Origin: Candidatus Hydrogenedentota bacterium | Lineage (GTDB): Bacteria; Hydrogenedentota; Hydrogenedentia; Hydrogenedentales; JAGMZX01 | Direction: 5' to 3' | Length of the DNA: 64,000 nucleotides | Assembly: GCA_029556545.1 (NCBI GenBank) | Contig: JAKQEQ010000042.1 | Coordinates: forward strand, 82,729 to 146,728 | Shown here: piece after piece, positions 33,825 to 44,700 of the stretch | Layout of the letters: each line of letters starts with the position of its first letter | How positions within the stretch are numbered: position 1 is the stretch's first letter | Made by a program: the position numbers and the translations under genes | Notes under the pieces: model-generated | Databases searched by the model: none | What the model saw: only the letters and a program-made list of their open reading frames with translations | What the model was told of the DNA's origin: nothing

Positions 33825-34598
33825 ATGACCGGATCATTTGTCATTTGTGCTGTTGCGAGTACTGTCTTCGCCGCGCCGGCGCCCATCCCCCTCTTCAACG
33901 GGGAAGACCTGACCGGCTGGTATACCTTCCTGCGGGACCGGGGGCGAGACAATGACCCGAAAAAAGTGTTCACGGTAACCGACGGTGTGCTGCGTATCTC
34001 GGGCGAGGAGTGGGGATGCATCACCACGGTCGAGGAATACGCGGATTACCACCTTGCCGTCGAATTCCGCTGGGGCGAGGCGGCCCATGCGCCGCGCGCG
34101 GACCGCGCCCGCGACTCCGGCGTGCTGCTGCATTCGGTGGGTGCTGACGGCGCCTACGGCGGCGTGTGGATGCACGCGATCGAGTGCCAGATTATCGAGG
34201 GGGGCACCGGCGACTTCATCGTGGTGGGGGACGGATCGGAGGACTACGCCGTCACTTGCCCGGTCGCACCGGAGATGCAGGGGCAGTCGCATGTGTACCA
34301 GCCGGACGGCGCGCCGGTCACGGTGCATAGCGGCCGCATCAACTGGTGGGGACGCGACGCCGGCTGGCGCGACGAGAAGGGCTTCCGCGGCGCTCGCGAC
34401 GTGGAGAAGCCCGTGGGCGAGTGGAACCTGCTCGAATGCATCGCGCGCGGCGGTGCCATCACGGTGCGGCTCAACGGGGTCGAGGTAAACCGCGCGGTGG
34501 ACTGTCGCCCGCGGCAAGGGCGCATCCAGGTGCAGTCCGAAGGCGCGGAAATCTTCTTCCGGCGGATCGAACTCACGCCGTTGGACGCGAGTCCGTAA
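33825..34598 (+). CDS. DUF1080/3-keto-disaccharide-hydrolase-like exported protein
   Basis: A 257-residue protein. ATG 33825 places a short signal peptide (MTGSFVICAVASTVFAAPAP) at the start; the frame extends upstream through the tRNA remnant and is not credible there. The body has the family landmarks FNGEDLTGWYTF near the start, YHLAVEFRWGE, DSGVLLHSVGADG, EWNLLECIARGGAITVRLNGVEVNRA, GRIQVQSEGAEIFFRRIEL. Such concanavalin-like proteins are abundant in planctomycetes and related phyla, and some act on 3-keto-sugars. The specific substrate cannot be read here. Confidence 0.88.
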   Translation: MTGSFVICAVASTVFAAPAPIPLFNGEDLTGWYTFLRDRGRDNDPKKVFTVTDGVLRISGEEWGCITTVEEYADYHLAVEFRWGEAAHAPRADRARDSGVLLHSVGADGAYGGVWMHAIECQIIEGGTGDFIVVGDGSEDYAVTCPVAPEMQGQSHVYQPDGAPVTVHSGRINWWGRDAGWRDEKGFRGARDVEKPVGEWNLLECIARGGAITVRLNGVEVNRAVDCRPRQGRIQVQSEGAEIFFRRIELTPLDASP

Positions 34599-34683
34599 CC
34601 TTTCGGACGCCTCTTGTGACATAGATTCACCTCCGTCGGCATCGTGGCAGCGCGAGGCCGCCGGGCCAATCCGCGCGGCACCT

Positions 34684-35499
34684 TCAGTCTGGGTTGCGCG
34701 CCGCGGCTTGCCGCGCGTACGCGGATTCGAGAATGGGCACGAGTTCCTCCCGTTGAAGCGCCCGGGCATAGGCCAGCGGTGTTCTCCCTTGCTCGTCCGT
34801 GACCGTTTGTGTTGCGCCTTTCGCGACAAGCGTGCGCACCGCTTCCACATCGTCTTGCCGTATTGCCCCGAAGAGTCGATGCCCTGCAATCGTTCGCTTT
34901 CGTTCGCGATGGAAGACGACGTCCCAAGGGAGGAATCCGGCTACGGCCAAGGCGTTTCTGAGCATCGGATCGCCAGCCTGCGCAACCGCATACTCCAGGA
35001 GGTCGCCATACTTCCTGATGTCGGCGCGAAGGACGCGTACGAGCGTTTCGAGCAGCGAGGTATTTCTCGTCTGGCGCGCGACATCAACGCACGTAGTCAG
35101 CCAGCTATTGTAGACTTCGGGGTCGCATGGGACGCGGGCGACGAGATAGAAGAACACCAGGTCCAGGAACCAAACGTGTTGTCTGGCATAGGGAAGCCAA
35201 GCCGAGAATATGGGTCCCCAATCCAGCGTAATTCCGCGCAAGATAGACGTAATTCGCAGTGCGCAACACCACAGGGGCAGCGGGGGAACGGGCGGTTCGT
35301 AGAGACCTTCTATTTCACGGACGCGCCACTGGTCATAGGACGTGAGTTCGGATAAATCGACCGTTTCGAGGGCTGATTGAAGATCGTTGATAAGCGCGAT
35401 AGCCGAACGGTACTCCGTGAGGTAACAACCGCAGAACCTCGTCACACACCACCTCTTCCGCTCGGTTTCCGCGAGTAATTGAAGGAAGCTGTTGCTCAT
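34684..35499 (-). CDS. Ankyrin-repeat-like protein of unknown function
   Basis: A 271-residue soluble protein from ATG 35499 (GAGGAC upstream). Residues 1-190 are helical with several Trp and Cys (CALRITSILRGITLDWGP, VYNSWLTTCVDVARQT) and are not recognised. The C-terminal 60 residues have an ankyrin-like pair: HRLFGAIRQDDVEAVRTLVAKGA, then VTDEQGRTPLAYARAL. Ankyrin repeats mediate protein binding. It stands alone between a convergent exported protein gene and the VIT/VWA gene on the same strand, 144 bp downstream of the latter. Confidence 0.7.
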   Translation of the reverse strand: MSNSFLQLLAETERKRWCVTRFCGCYLTEYRSAIALINDLQSALETVDLSELTSYDQWRVREIEGLYEPPVPPLPLWCCALRITSILRGITLDWGPIFSAWLPYARQHVWFLDLVFFYLVARVPCDPEVYNSWLTTCVDVARQTRNTSLLETLVRVLRADIRKYGDLLEYAVAQAGDPMLRNALAVAGFLPWDVVFHRERKRTIAGHRLFGAIRQDDVEAVRTLVAKGATQTVTDEQGRTPLAYARALQREELVPILESAYARQAAARNPD

Positions 35500-35643
35500 G
35501 GCATTCGTCCTCACTGAACAGGTTGGCGGCGATCCGCCACACCAGGCGATTCTCAGACGCGACCGGTACACACCCGATCGCGTCGTGTAATAGGATCGAC
35601 GGAGCGGATACACGTCCCGCGCAGCACAGGGTATGCGCTTGAA

Positions 35644-38025
35644 CTACGGGGCCAACGACCGCAATGCGTGCCAGACCGCATGCGCGAAGGCGGCGTTTTC
35701 ACGGACGCGGGAGGCAAGTTGCAGCCAGTCCGCGGCGTGGGCGGCCGCCGCTTCGGGTTGACGCAGGACGGCCTCAAGAATCCTCGTTTCGTTTTCGCCC
35801 AGTTCCTTCGTGTCCACTTGACACAGGAATTCGAGCAGCCGCCGCACGTGTGCCGCAAACGGTCCTTGCTGTTCGCTGCTGCCGTTGGCGACGAACGCCA
35901 GCAGCAGCGCCACGGACGCGGCCACGCGCGCCGCGATCGTGTCGCCCGGCAAGCCGCCGTCCGCTTCGAGCATGGCCGCGTGCGCGACCAGGCCGATCAT
36001 GCGGTCCGGCGAATCCTGGCGACGCACCGGCACGCTCACATCGGAAAACATCACGTCGCTCTGACGGACGACCATGTCCTGTTTGAGGCGAAGACCGCGC
36101 CCGCGCGGCGAACGAACGAACTGGGGAATGGGAAAGTCGGCGACATCCTCTCGCGAGCATTCACATAGGTCCACCCATGACGATCCCAAATCGGAGAAGT
36201 AGGACTCGAACTGCACGCCTTCCGGCATGCCCACTGGTACGACGCGCGTCTCGGGCGTTTCGCCGGCGGCGTCGCCCGCGCGCGCGACGACGGCGACGAG
36301 CGCCATGGCGCGGCTGCTCAGTTCGTATTCGCGGCTGAGTCGTTCGAGCGTCGCGCTGTCTTCCTCGGAAATCACGGCCAGCGCGCTTTCCGCGTCGGTA
36401 ATCAACCGCGCGCCCTGCAATTGCCGCAGGGTCTCGCCCATGCCGTTGCCGCTCGGCTCAATGGAAACCCGATGTGTCCTGGCCTCGCCCGCGTGGTCCC
36501 ACGCGAGGATCAGCGCGCCCGGCGCGTCCGCCCGGCAGGACCCGAACAGCAGCAGCGGCCCGCCCTGGAAGACGACGTCGGCGGGCTGCGGCGCGATCGC
36601 GGCATCCTCCATGCCCTCGAACGTGCAGCGCAGGCGTCTCGCGACCGGCTCGGTGACCGCGGAGAACAGGCGCAGCGTTTCCAAGTCCACGCGTTCGCGC
36701 GGGGTGGCGAACCGGCTCACGCCGGAGGTCTGCCGCGCGAGCAGTGCGAGGAACCGGTCCTGACTCGCGCTGCCAATCCCGAGACAGTGTAGCCGCGCGT
36801 TGCACTGCTTCACCCGCGCCACAATGTCCTCGGTTCCGAAGACCTGGCCGTCTGTAACGAGAAACAGGTCGCCGCCCTCCTTGCCGAGCAGCCGCAGCGC
36901 GGCTTCGAGCCCCCGGACCAGTTCGGTGCCGCCGCGCGCGTCCACCGTTTCCAGGAAACGCGCCGCGGCGTCGCGATGGCCCGAAGTCCCAGTGACCAGC
37001 GATGGCGAGAACCGCTCGGTCTCCGAGTCAAACGCGACGATGCCGAAAGTGTCCGTCTCCGCCAGCGCGCCGAGACAGGCCCTCACGGCGTTGCGCGCCT
37101 GCCGCATGGGTTCGCCCCCCATGGACCCGGATCGGTCCAGCACGAAGACCACGCGCCGCGCCGCCTCGACGGGCGCGCCGAAGACGGTGGACGGAACCAG
37201 CACGGCAAAGCGGCCGGAATCGCGCAGGTCCTTGCCCGCAAAGGAGATGATGCTGGGCGTTTCACGCCGGGCTTCGATCACCAGATCGCGATTGGGCAGG
37301 TCGCCTTCCGTCGCAAGGCGCACGCGCGCGCCCTCGGCGCGGTTCAGGCAGCGGATAGCGTGCGAGGGCGAACTCACTTCGACCGGCGCGCCTCCCAGCC
37401 GCACGTCCAAGTCGAAACCCACGCGGTGCAGCGAGGAGGCGTCCTGTTTCCATTCCGGCAGGACCACGTCGTCAAACAAGGCCGCCGGCAGTTCGAGTTC
37501 CCCGGTGGCATCGTCGCTTGCGACGGCGCGCGCCTGGGCGTGGTAGGCGGGCGCAAGCGTGAAGGGGAACCGGAACCGCAGGCCGTCGTCGCGCGCCTCG
37601 ACGCCCGCCAGCAGTTCGATCAACACCTGCACGTCTTCGCCCGGCTTCAGGTTGCCCACCGTGAGGTTCACGACGCCGTCGCGGTACGTGCGCGCCAGCG
37701 TCGCGAGATGCCCCGCCTCGAGGCCGGCCTCATAGGCCCGCTGCGCGTCCGCAACGGATTGCAGTTCCGAATGCACGTCAAACCCGGCGCCCACCACGCG
37801 AAACCGCTTCAGCGTGGCGTCGCGCGGGAGCATGAACGCATACACCACCTCGATCGGATGGTCCTCGCCCGAGCGGAAGCCGTGCCGCACGACCAGATGC
37901 GCCCCCACGGGCAGCGCCGTGCCGCTCAGCCACAACTCCTGCATCGCGAGCCGCGCCTCTCGTCCATCCTCCGCGCCGCATACCGTGAACGCGGTGTTCT
38001 CAAGTGTTGTTGTCTGTGTTCTCAT
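35644..38025 (-). CDS. VIT and von Willebrand factor A domain protein
   Basis: A 793-residue protein from ATG 38025, overlapping the MerR-type gene by 26 nt. Residues 1-145 form a VIT domain (VVYAFMLPRDATLKRFRVVG, then RAYEAGLEAGH). Residues 290-460 are a vWA domain with an intact MIDAS, D297-R-S299-G-S301, in VFVLDRSGSMGG. The remaining 330 residues are mixed and include RLSREYELSSRAMALVAV, common in this family. There is no signal peptide or sorting signal, so it may be cytosolic. VIT/VWA proteins bind metal-dependent partners, often in large assemblies. Here it is probably controlled by the adjacent regulator. Confidence 0.9.
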   Translation of the reverse strand: MRTQTTTLENTAFTVCGAEDGREARLAMQELWLSGTALPVGAHLVVRHGFRSGEDHPIEVVYAFMLPRDATLKRFRVVGAGFDVHSELQSVADAQRAYEAGLEAGHLATLARTYRDGVVNLTVGNLKPGEDVQVLIELLAGVEARDDGLRFRFPFTLAPAYHAQARAVASDDATGELELPAALFDDVVLPEWKQDASSLHRVGFDLDVRLGGAPVEVSSPSHAIRCLNRAEGARVRLATEGDLPNRDLVIEARRETPSIISFAGKDLRDSGRFAVLVPSTVFGAPVEAARRVVFVLDRSGSMGGEPMRQARNAVRACLGALAETDTFGIVAFDSETERFSPSLVTGTSGHRDAAARFLETVDARGGTELVRGLEAALRLLGKEGGDLFLVTDGQVFGTEDIVARVKQCNARLHCLGIGSASQDRFLALLARQTSGVSRFATPRERVDLETLRLFSAVTEPVARRLRCTFEGMEDAAIAPQPADVVFQGGPLLLFGSCRADAPGALILAWDHAGEARTHRVSIEPSGNGMGETLRQLQGARLITDAESALAVISEEDSATLERLSREYELSSRAMALVAVVARAGDAAGETPETRVVPVGMPEGVQFESYFSDLGSSWVDLCECSREDVADFPIPQFVRSPRGRGLRLKQDMVVRQSDVMFSDVSVPVRRQDSPDRMIGLVAHAAMLEADGGLPGDTIAARVAASVALLLAFVANGSSEQQGPFAAHVRRLLEFLCQVDTKELGENETRILEAVLRQPEAAAAHAADWLQLASRVRENAAFAHAVWHALRSLAP

Positions 38026-38428
38026 GCCCTGTGTCCCTTTCCTGTTCCTCGTCCAGGTGTTCCGCAAACACGGCAATACCGCGCAGGACGCGCTTCAGGC
38101 GCCAGCCGTCCAGGTCGCCCCGGACTATGACCTCCACGTCCGGCGTCACCGCGTAACGCCACCAAGGCACAGGCTGCGGCGGCTGCTTCGCCTTGCCGTC
38201 CTCCGCCAGCCGCAACCGGATTTCCGCCAGCGTCGCGCCTTGCGCCTGCCACGCCTGGATGCGCCGAATGCGCTCCAAATGTGCCAACGTGTACGCCGCG
38301 CCCCGTCCCGCCCGCACCGGGCCCGGCAGGACCCCTTTCGCAATGTACAGGCGCACCGTCCGCGGCGAGACCCCGGCTGCGGCGGCGAGGGCTCCGAGCT
38401 TCATTTCCTTGGTCAGCGTTGTGTCCAT
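38000..38428 (-). CDS. MerR-type helix-turn-helix regulator
   Basis: A 142-residue protein from ATG 38428 (GGAAGG upstream), 25 nt inside a transcript starting from a consensus promoter. Residues 9-75 form a MerR winged helix: MKLGALAAAAGVSPRTVRLY, IAKGVLPGP, and LERIRRIQAWQAQGATLAEI. The C-terminal 60 residues are short, lack metal-binding Cys, and include VEVIVRGDLDGWRLKRVLRG. It overlaps the VIT/VWA gene, so the two are co-expressed. An inverted repeat overlaps the -35 box of its own promoter, which suggests self-control. Confidence 0.85.
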   Translation of the reverse strand: MDTTLTKEMKLGALAAAAGVSPRTVRLYIAKGVLPGPVRAGRGAAYTLAHLERIRRIQAWQAQGATLAEIRLRLAEDGKAKQPPQPVPWWRYAVTPDVEVIVRGDLDGWRLKRVLRGIAVFAEHLDEEQERDTGHENTDNNT

Positions 38429-38459
38429 GATGCCTTCCGCTTTCCTGTCGTCCACGCCT

Positions 38460-38488
38460 ATTATATCGCCATAATTCGACAGTGTCAA
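38460..38488 (-). promoter_or_regulatory. Consensus sigma-70 promoter with inverted repeat, merR-type/VWA unit
   Basis: On the minus strand TTGACA (38488-38483), 17 nt, TATAAT (38465-38460): a perfect match. The -35 box lies in an imperfect palindrome TTGACA-C-TGTCGAA (38475-38488) that could be an operator. Confidence 0.8.
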
Positions 38489-38604
38489 GTTAAAAAAGGC
38501 GACTGCCAGCCGTTGGAGGAGGCGGGAGCGGTCCCTGCCCATTTCTTGGCCCTGGATTCCCCGCTTCGCCCCGGGGAGGCCGGGCAAAGTCCGGCGGTAA
38601 GTGA

Positions 38605-38633
38605 TTGACAACGGGGCGCGGGAGTGCTACCTT
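38605..38633 (+). promoter_or_regulatory. Probable promoter of the large surface-protein gene
   Basis: TTGACA (38605-38610), 17 nt, TACCTT (38628-38633). The -35 is perfect and the -10 weak. It lies about 95 nt before ATG 38727. Confidence 0.4.
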
Positions 38634-38726
38634 ATGCTTGGGTAAAGAAGGCGGGAGCGTGCCGCACGTGGCGCGTATGTGGGCGCGCTTCCTGTTCAGG
38701 CTACCTAGTGCTTGGGAGATCATGTC

Positions 38727-41700
38727 ATGCACACCCGGCAATTATTCCTACTAGCGGCTCTCACTGTACTCGCTGCGACATCCGCCCACGGCATAGTTTG
38801 GAACTGGGACACAGCGGGAAATTTCCAGGGGTGGGGCTCGTGGAACTGTGTTACCGGCGCGTCGGTGTCCGGGGGTTCATTGAACGGAACCATTAATTGC
38901 GGCGACCCGCACGTGTATTCGCCCGACAACTTAGGGCTTGCGGGGTCGAATCACAATTGGCTGAAAGTGTACATCACCTATTCGCCGGGGCCGGGCACGG
39001 CTACTCCGTTTCAATTGTTCTACAACAGCGGGAACGGCATCCGCGAAGCGGATTCCTTCCGTTTTACGGTCCACCCGGGCACGGAGTTATACCAAGTGCA
39101 TATTCCGCGAGCGATTGCGGAACAGGGCAAGACGAACATGTGGACGGGAAGGACCATCAGCCGAGTGCGTTTCGACCTGGGCAGCCACGCGTCCGGCACC
39201 TTCAACATCCACTGGCTGGCCATCGAGAACTACCCGCACCCGGACTGGGATTTCAACATCACGCCCGCCGGCGTCGCTCACCCCTCCGGTTGGTACGTGG
39301 CCAATCAACTAGCGAACTGGCAGGTGACCAATGATCGCAAGCTCCAATTCACCGTGACGGGCGGGGACCCGCACTTCGCGGTCGCCCCGCTGGCGTTCGA
39401 CCCGGCTAGTTACCGCTATGTCTATATGCGCCACGAGGTGGCCGGATTTTCATCCAATCTCCCGCAAACGGCTCAGATATTCGGCTTCCCAGGCACGGGC
39501 GGAACGGGTTTTGTCTGGAAGAATTGGGGCTACTACCCAAACGTAGGTTACGAAACCGTCGTTGTGGACATGCACACCGGCACGTCAAACGCAAGCTGGA
39601 ACGGCGCGTACGGCAGCATCTCCACCTTCCGTGTGGACCCCGCGACCAGCGCCGACACTTCCGGAACACACCGGTATGACCGAATCGGCATATACCCGGC
39701 CAGTTCCATTGACAGCGGCACGCGCCTATGGAACAGCATGTCCGGACCCGGCGCCTGGATCGCGCCGAAACACGGCAGTTACGCCGGAAGCACCGTGAGT
39801 ATTTCGGGTGGCGTGGCCACGCTGAGCCGGACGGGGTCCAACCCGTTCGGCGTCATGAACATCGACTTCGCGGTACAGTCCGGGAACCGGTATCTCTACC
39901 TCGACGTCGAGCCGGTCACCAGTACGCCGCGCGATAACGTCGCCATGACCGTGCAGTGGCGCGTAGACGGTGCGGACTTCGCCGCGCAAAACCGCCAGCG
40001 TCGCTACACAAACCTGCGGGGCGGCCAGGGCATGAACCGCCACGTCTTCGACTTGGGCGCGACACAGGCATCTCCCTACAACGGCGCCTGGAGCGGCATT
40101 CCCCACGGCTTGCTCCTGCATTTCGACCACGCCGCCGATCTAACGTCCGTGCGCATCGCGAACGTGGGCCTGGTCAGTTCGGTGCGCACCATAACGGCGA
40201 CGGCGGGCGCGAACGGATCGATCTGGCCGTCCGGGAGCGTCCTGGTGGTCAATGGCTCGAATGCCACGTTCTCCATCACGCCCAGCGCGGGCTACCGGGT
40301 CTTTGATGTCCTCGTGAATTCGAGCCGCTTGGCGGATCCAGTCACCTCGTACACGTTTACGAACGTCACCGCCAACCAAGCAATCCATGCGAACTTCGCG
40401 CGCCCGAATTGGCAGTTTGACACGCCGGGCTATCGCGAGGGATGGACGCCGAACGCGCATATCGGAACGTGGAACGTTGCCGCGGGCATCCTGCAATATG
40501 CGACCAATTTCCCTGTGCCGGGACCTCCGAACCCGGACCCGTACTGGCCCTCGCAGGCACTGTCGCTTCCGCGCGACCAGTTTTCCTGGCTTAAGGTCCG
40601 CGCGCGTAACGCGACCAACGCCACCCGGGGGCAGATGTTCTTCGCCACGGACCTCGGCGGCTTCTCCGAGCCGCGCTCCGTAAGTTACGACGTTATCCCA
40701 AACGACACCACCTACCGGGACTATTGGGTAAGCTTGGACGCGAACGCCAACTGGTTGGCCGCTACGACGATCACCCAATTGCGGAACGATTTGCCGAGCA
40801 ATCCCACCGTGAACGGAACGATCTATCTGGACCAGATTCTGCTCTCGCCCACGCCGCCGCCCAGCGCGACGCTGAGTTCCGGCGCGCCGAATCCGACCAA
40901 CGCCGCCATCCCCGTCGCCGTGACACTAAATCTGTCCAGCAGCGATTTCACAGAAGCGGATATTGCGGCGACAAACGCCACCGTGGTCGGGTTCTCGGGG
41001 AGCGGGACAAGCTACTCCTTTACGCTCAATCCCACGGCGCAAGGCGCGGTTTCGTGTTACGCTAGCGCGTATACGTTCACCGATGCCGCCGGGAATCTCA
41101 ATCCGCAGGCGTCCAACACCATTTCACGAACCTATGACACCGTGCCCCCGAATGCGCCGAGCGTAACCAGCGTATTGGCCTTCACGAACGACACCACGCC
41201 CACGTGGAACTGGTCGACGGGCGGCGGCGGCAACGGCCAATACCGCTACGGTTGGACGGAGGGCGTCTGGATCGCGGAAAACGTGGCCGTTACCCAATAC
41301 ACTCCACCCGCGCCGTTGGCGGACGGACCACACACACTTTACGTGCAGGAACGGGATGCGGCGGGTAACTGGAGCATGCCCGGCAGTTTCACGGTCACGG
41401 TCGACGGAACCCCGCCGACGGCCCCGGACCCGGGAACGGACGTCGAGGTGTATCTGAACGCGAACGGGACCGCGACGCTTACACCTGCTCATATCGCGGC
41501 GATGGGCGCCGGCGCCGCGGATGCCAACGGCATTGACTGGGCGGCGACCCACGCGACCGCCGGACCTGTTATCGACTTCGACTGCACCGACTTGAATCAA
41601 GCCATTGCCGTGACGTTCACCGTGACGGACACCGCAGGCAATCCGGCCGCGAATACCACGACGGCTAATGCTATCGTTCGCGATGCCATTCCTCCCCAAG

Positions 41701-44700
41701 CCGTGCCGCGGGCGGGGCCCATTTCGGTCTATCTGTCGAGTCCGACCTTGACGGGGCAGGACCTCGACCTCAATAGCAGCGATAACTGCGCGGTTTTCGA
41801 TTGGAAAATCGACGACCAGGATTCGGTGACCTACACCTGCGGCGACGTGGGCGCAACCCTACCCGCGAAACTGACGGTATTCGACGAGTCGGGCAACAAC
41901 CATAGCGCCTTTACCTCCGTGCGGGTATATGACGACATACCGCCCGTGGCGATTTGCACGAACGTAACGCTTCAACTCGATGCGTTGGGGAACGCCACGC
42001 TGGCCGCGGCGGACGTCGATGATGGCAGCAACGATGCCTGCGGGCCGCTCGCTTCCCTGCTTATCAAGCGCTCGGCTGATCCGGACTCTGCCTATGCACA
42101 GCAGCTTGTGTTCGGCTGCGGCGACCGCGGCGCGCCCGTAAGCGTGACCCTCCAGGTCACGGACGGCGCAAATCCCCCGAATACCGCCACGTGCCCGGCC
42201 GATGTCACGGTCGAGGACAACGTGAAACCGGTCATTGTGCTGAACGGCGCGAATCCCATGGCGGTGATGCAGGGACAGCCGTACAACGAGCCGGGCGCCG
42301 TGGCGAACGACAACTGCGACGGGCCGGGCAATACGGTCACGGATATTACCGGTACGGTGGATACCAGCGTTCTCGGCGCCAGTTACGAGGTGCGATACAA
42401 CTACACGGACGAGAGCGGCAATGCGGCTGATGAGGTCGTGCGCACGGTAAACGTTGTCGAGAATCCGCCGCCCGAGATCACGATTCTCGGCGACAATCCG
42501 GCGACGGTCGAATGCACCGGTGTCTACACGGATGCCGGCGCCACGGCGTTCGACGTCCCCGACGGCGATCTCACGGACGACATCATTACGACCGGAGTGG
42601 AATCCGTTGATACCGCCACCCCGGGTTCATATACGGTGTCCTACGAGGTAACGGACAGCAATGACACGACGGTGGTCGTTTCCCGTACAGTGGAGGTAGT
42701 CGATACGACGCCCCCGGTCATTTCGTTGATCGGCGGCGATACGGCGCAGCACGAATGCAGCACCGACTACGTGGACCTCGGCGCGGTCGCCGAGGACGAC
42801 TGCGAAGGTGTGCTCGCCACGCCCGTCACCGTGACGAGCCCGGTGAACAGGAATTCACCGCCCGGCACGTATCTCGTTCTTTACGACGTAAGCGACGCCA
42901 CCGGCAACGCGGCGGCGCAGATCACACGCACGGTCGAGGTCGTGGATACGACCCCGCCGGTGCTTGTCCTATTAGGCAGTCCCGCCGTCGTCACCGAGTG
43001 CGGACAGCCTTACACGGATGCTGGCGCGATCGCTAACGATTCCTGCGGCGGCGACCTGACCGGCGAAATCACCGTGGACAATCCGGTGTCCGCCGATTCG
43101 GGACTTGGCTTCTATACCGTCACGTACTATGTCCTCGACGCCGCCGGCAACGCGGCCACGCCGATTACGCGGCAAGTCGAGGTCAGGGACACCACGCCGC
43201 CGTTGCTGACGCTTAATGGCGCGGCCACCGTCATCATCTTCAGGGGAACGTCTTTCACCGACCCCAGGGCGACGGCGGTGGATGGTTGCGACGCCGGCGT
43301 GGCGGTTGTCACCGGCGGCGACCTGGTGAATACGGCGGTTCCCGGGACTTACACGATTACTTACGATGCCCAGGACTCGAGCGGCAACGCCGCGCCGCAG
43401 GTCACCCGCACCGTCCAAGTGATCGGGACCGGCGGTCCGCCCGCGTTCCTCGAACAGCCGGTGGACCAGACCGTCCACTATGGCGACGACGCTGTCTTCT
43501 CCGTGGTGGTGGTGGTGGCGCTTGAGACGTTAACTTACGAATGGCGCAAGGACGGCGTGCCCTTGACTGAGTCGGCGGAGTACTCCGGCGTCAACACCCG
43601 TACCCTGACAGTCAACAACGCCGACAACGCGAAGGAGGGGCTCTACCGCTGTACCGTCGCGAACGCGGAAGGCACCGCCACGTCGCAAGCGGCGCGGCTT
43701 ACGGTCCTTGACCCGGCCATTATCGGCCAGCCTCTCGGCCAAGCGCTGGCCCCAGGCCAGACGGCCGCCTTCACGCTCGAGGCTGTGGGCAGTGGAACGC
43801 TTGTCTACCAGTGGTTCAAGTCGCCAAGCACGCCACTTGCCGATGCGCCGGGCAAGATCGTCGGGAGCGCCACACACACGCTTCAGATTCTGGACGCCCA
43901 AAACGCCGACGAAGGCCTGTACTTCTGCGAAGTGACCGGCGCGGACGGCACGCTGCGGTCCCAGGCGGCCCGACTGCGCGTGGGCGACCCGATCATCATT
44001 ACGGACCCGCAGTCGCAAACCGTGCCCCCCGGGGTGACGGTACAATTCTCGGTCGAGGTGGCGGGCACGCCCCCGCTGCTGTTCCGGTGGCGCAAAGACG
44101 GCGCGGGGCTCAGCGACGGCGGGCGCATCTCCGGTTCCAGCACCACCACGCTTACGATAACCAATGTGCAGAAGTCCGACGAGGGCAACTACACCATTGC
44201 CGTGGTCGGCCAGAATACCGCCGAGTCCAATCCGGCCGTCTTGCGCATCGGCGACGCGCCGGTCATCGGCGGCATCGTCATGTCTCCCGCCGACGGCAAT
44301 GTGCCGGTGAGCGGTTATCTGGCGTTGACGGTCGTCATGGCGGGCGGCGATACGCCGTTCAGCTACCAGTGGTACAAGGATGATCAGCCGCTCGCCGACG
44401 ATGCCCGCATCTCGGGGAGCAACGGGCCGACATTGAATATCGTGGGAACCCAACCGTCGGATGCCGGCCAATACAAGGTGACGGTCACGAACGTGATTGG
44501 CAGCGCCACTTCGCAGCCGGTCTCGGTGATCGTCGGCCTGCGGTTCATAAAGAACTTGTCCGATGCCGTCGTCGAGGAGGGCGACCCCTTTATCTGGTCC
44601 GTCGAGATTACGGGCGCCATCGGGTTCATCGACTACCAATGGCTGAAGGAGGACGCCGGCAAAGCGCTGCTTCCCTTGTCGGACGGGCCCGGACTCTCGG

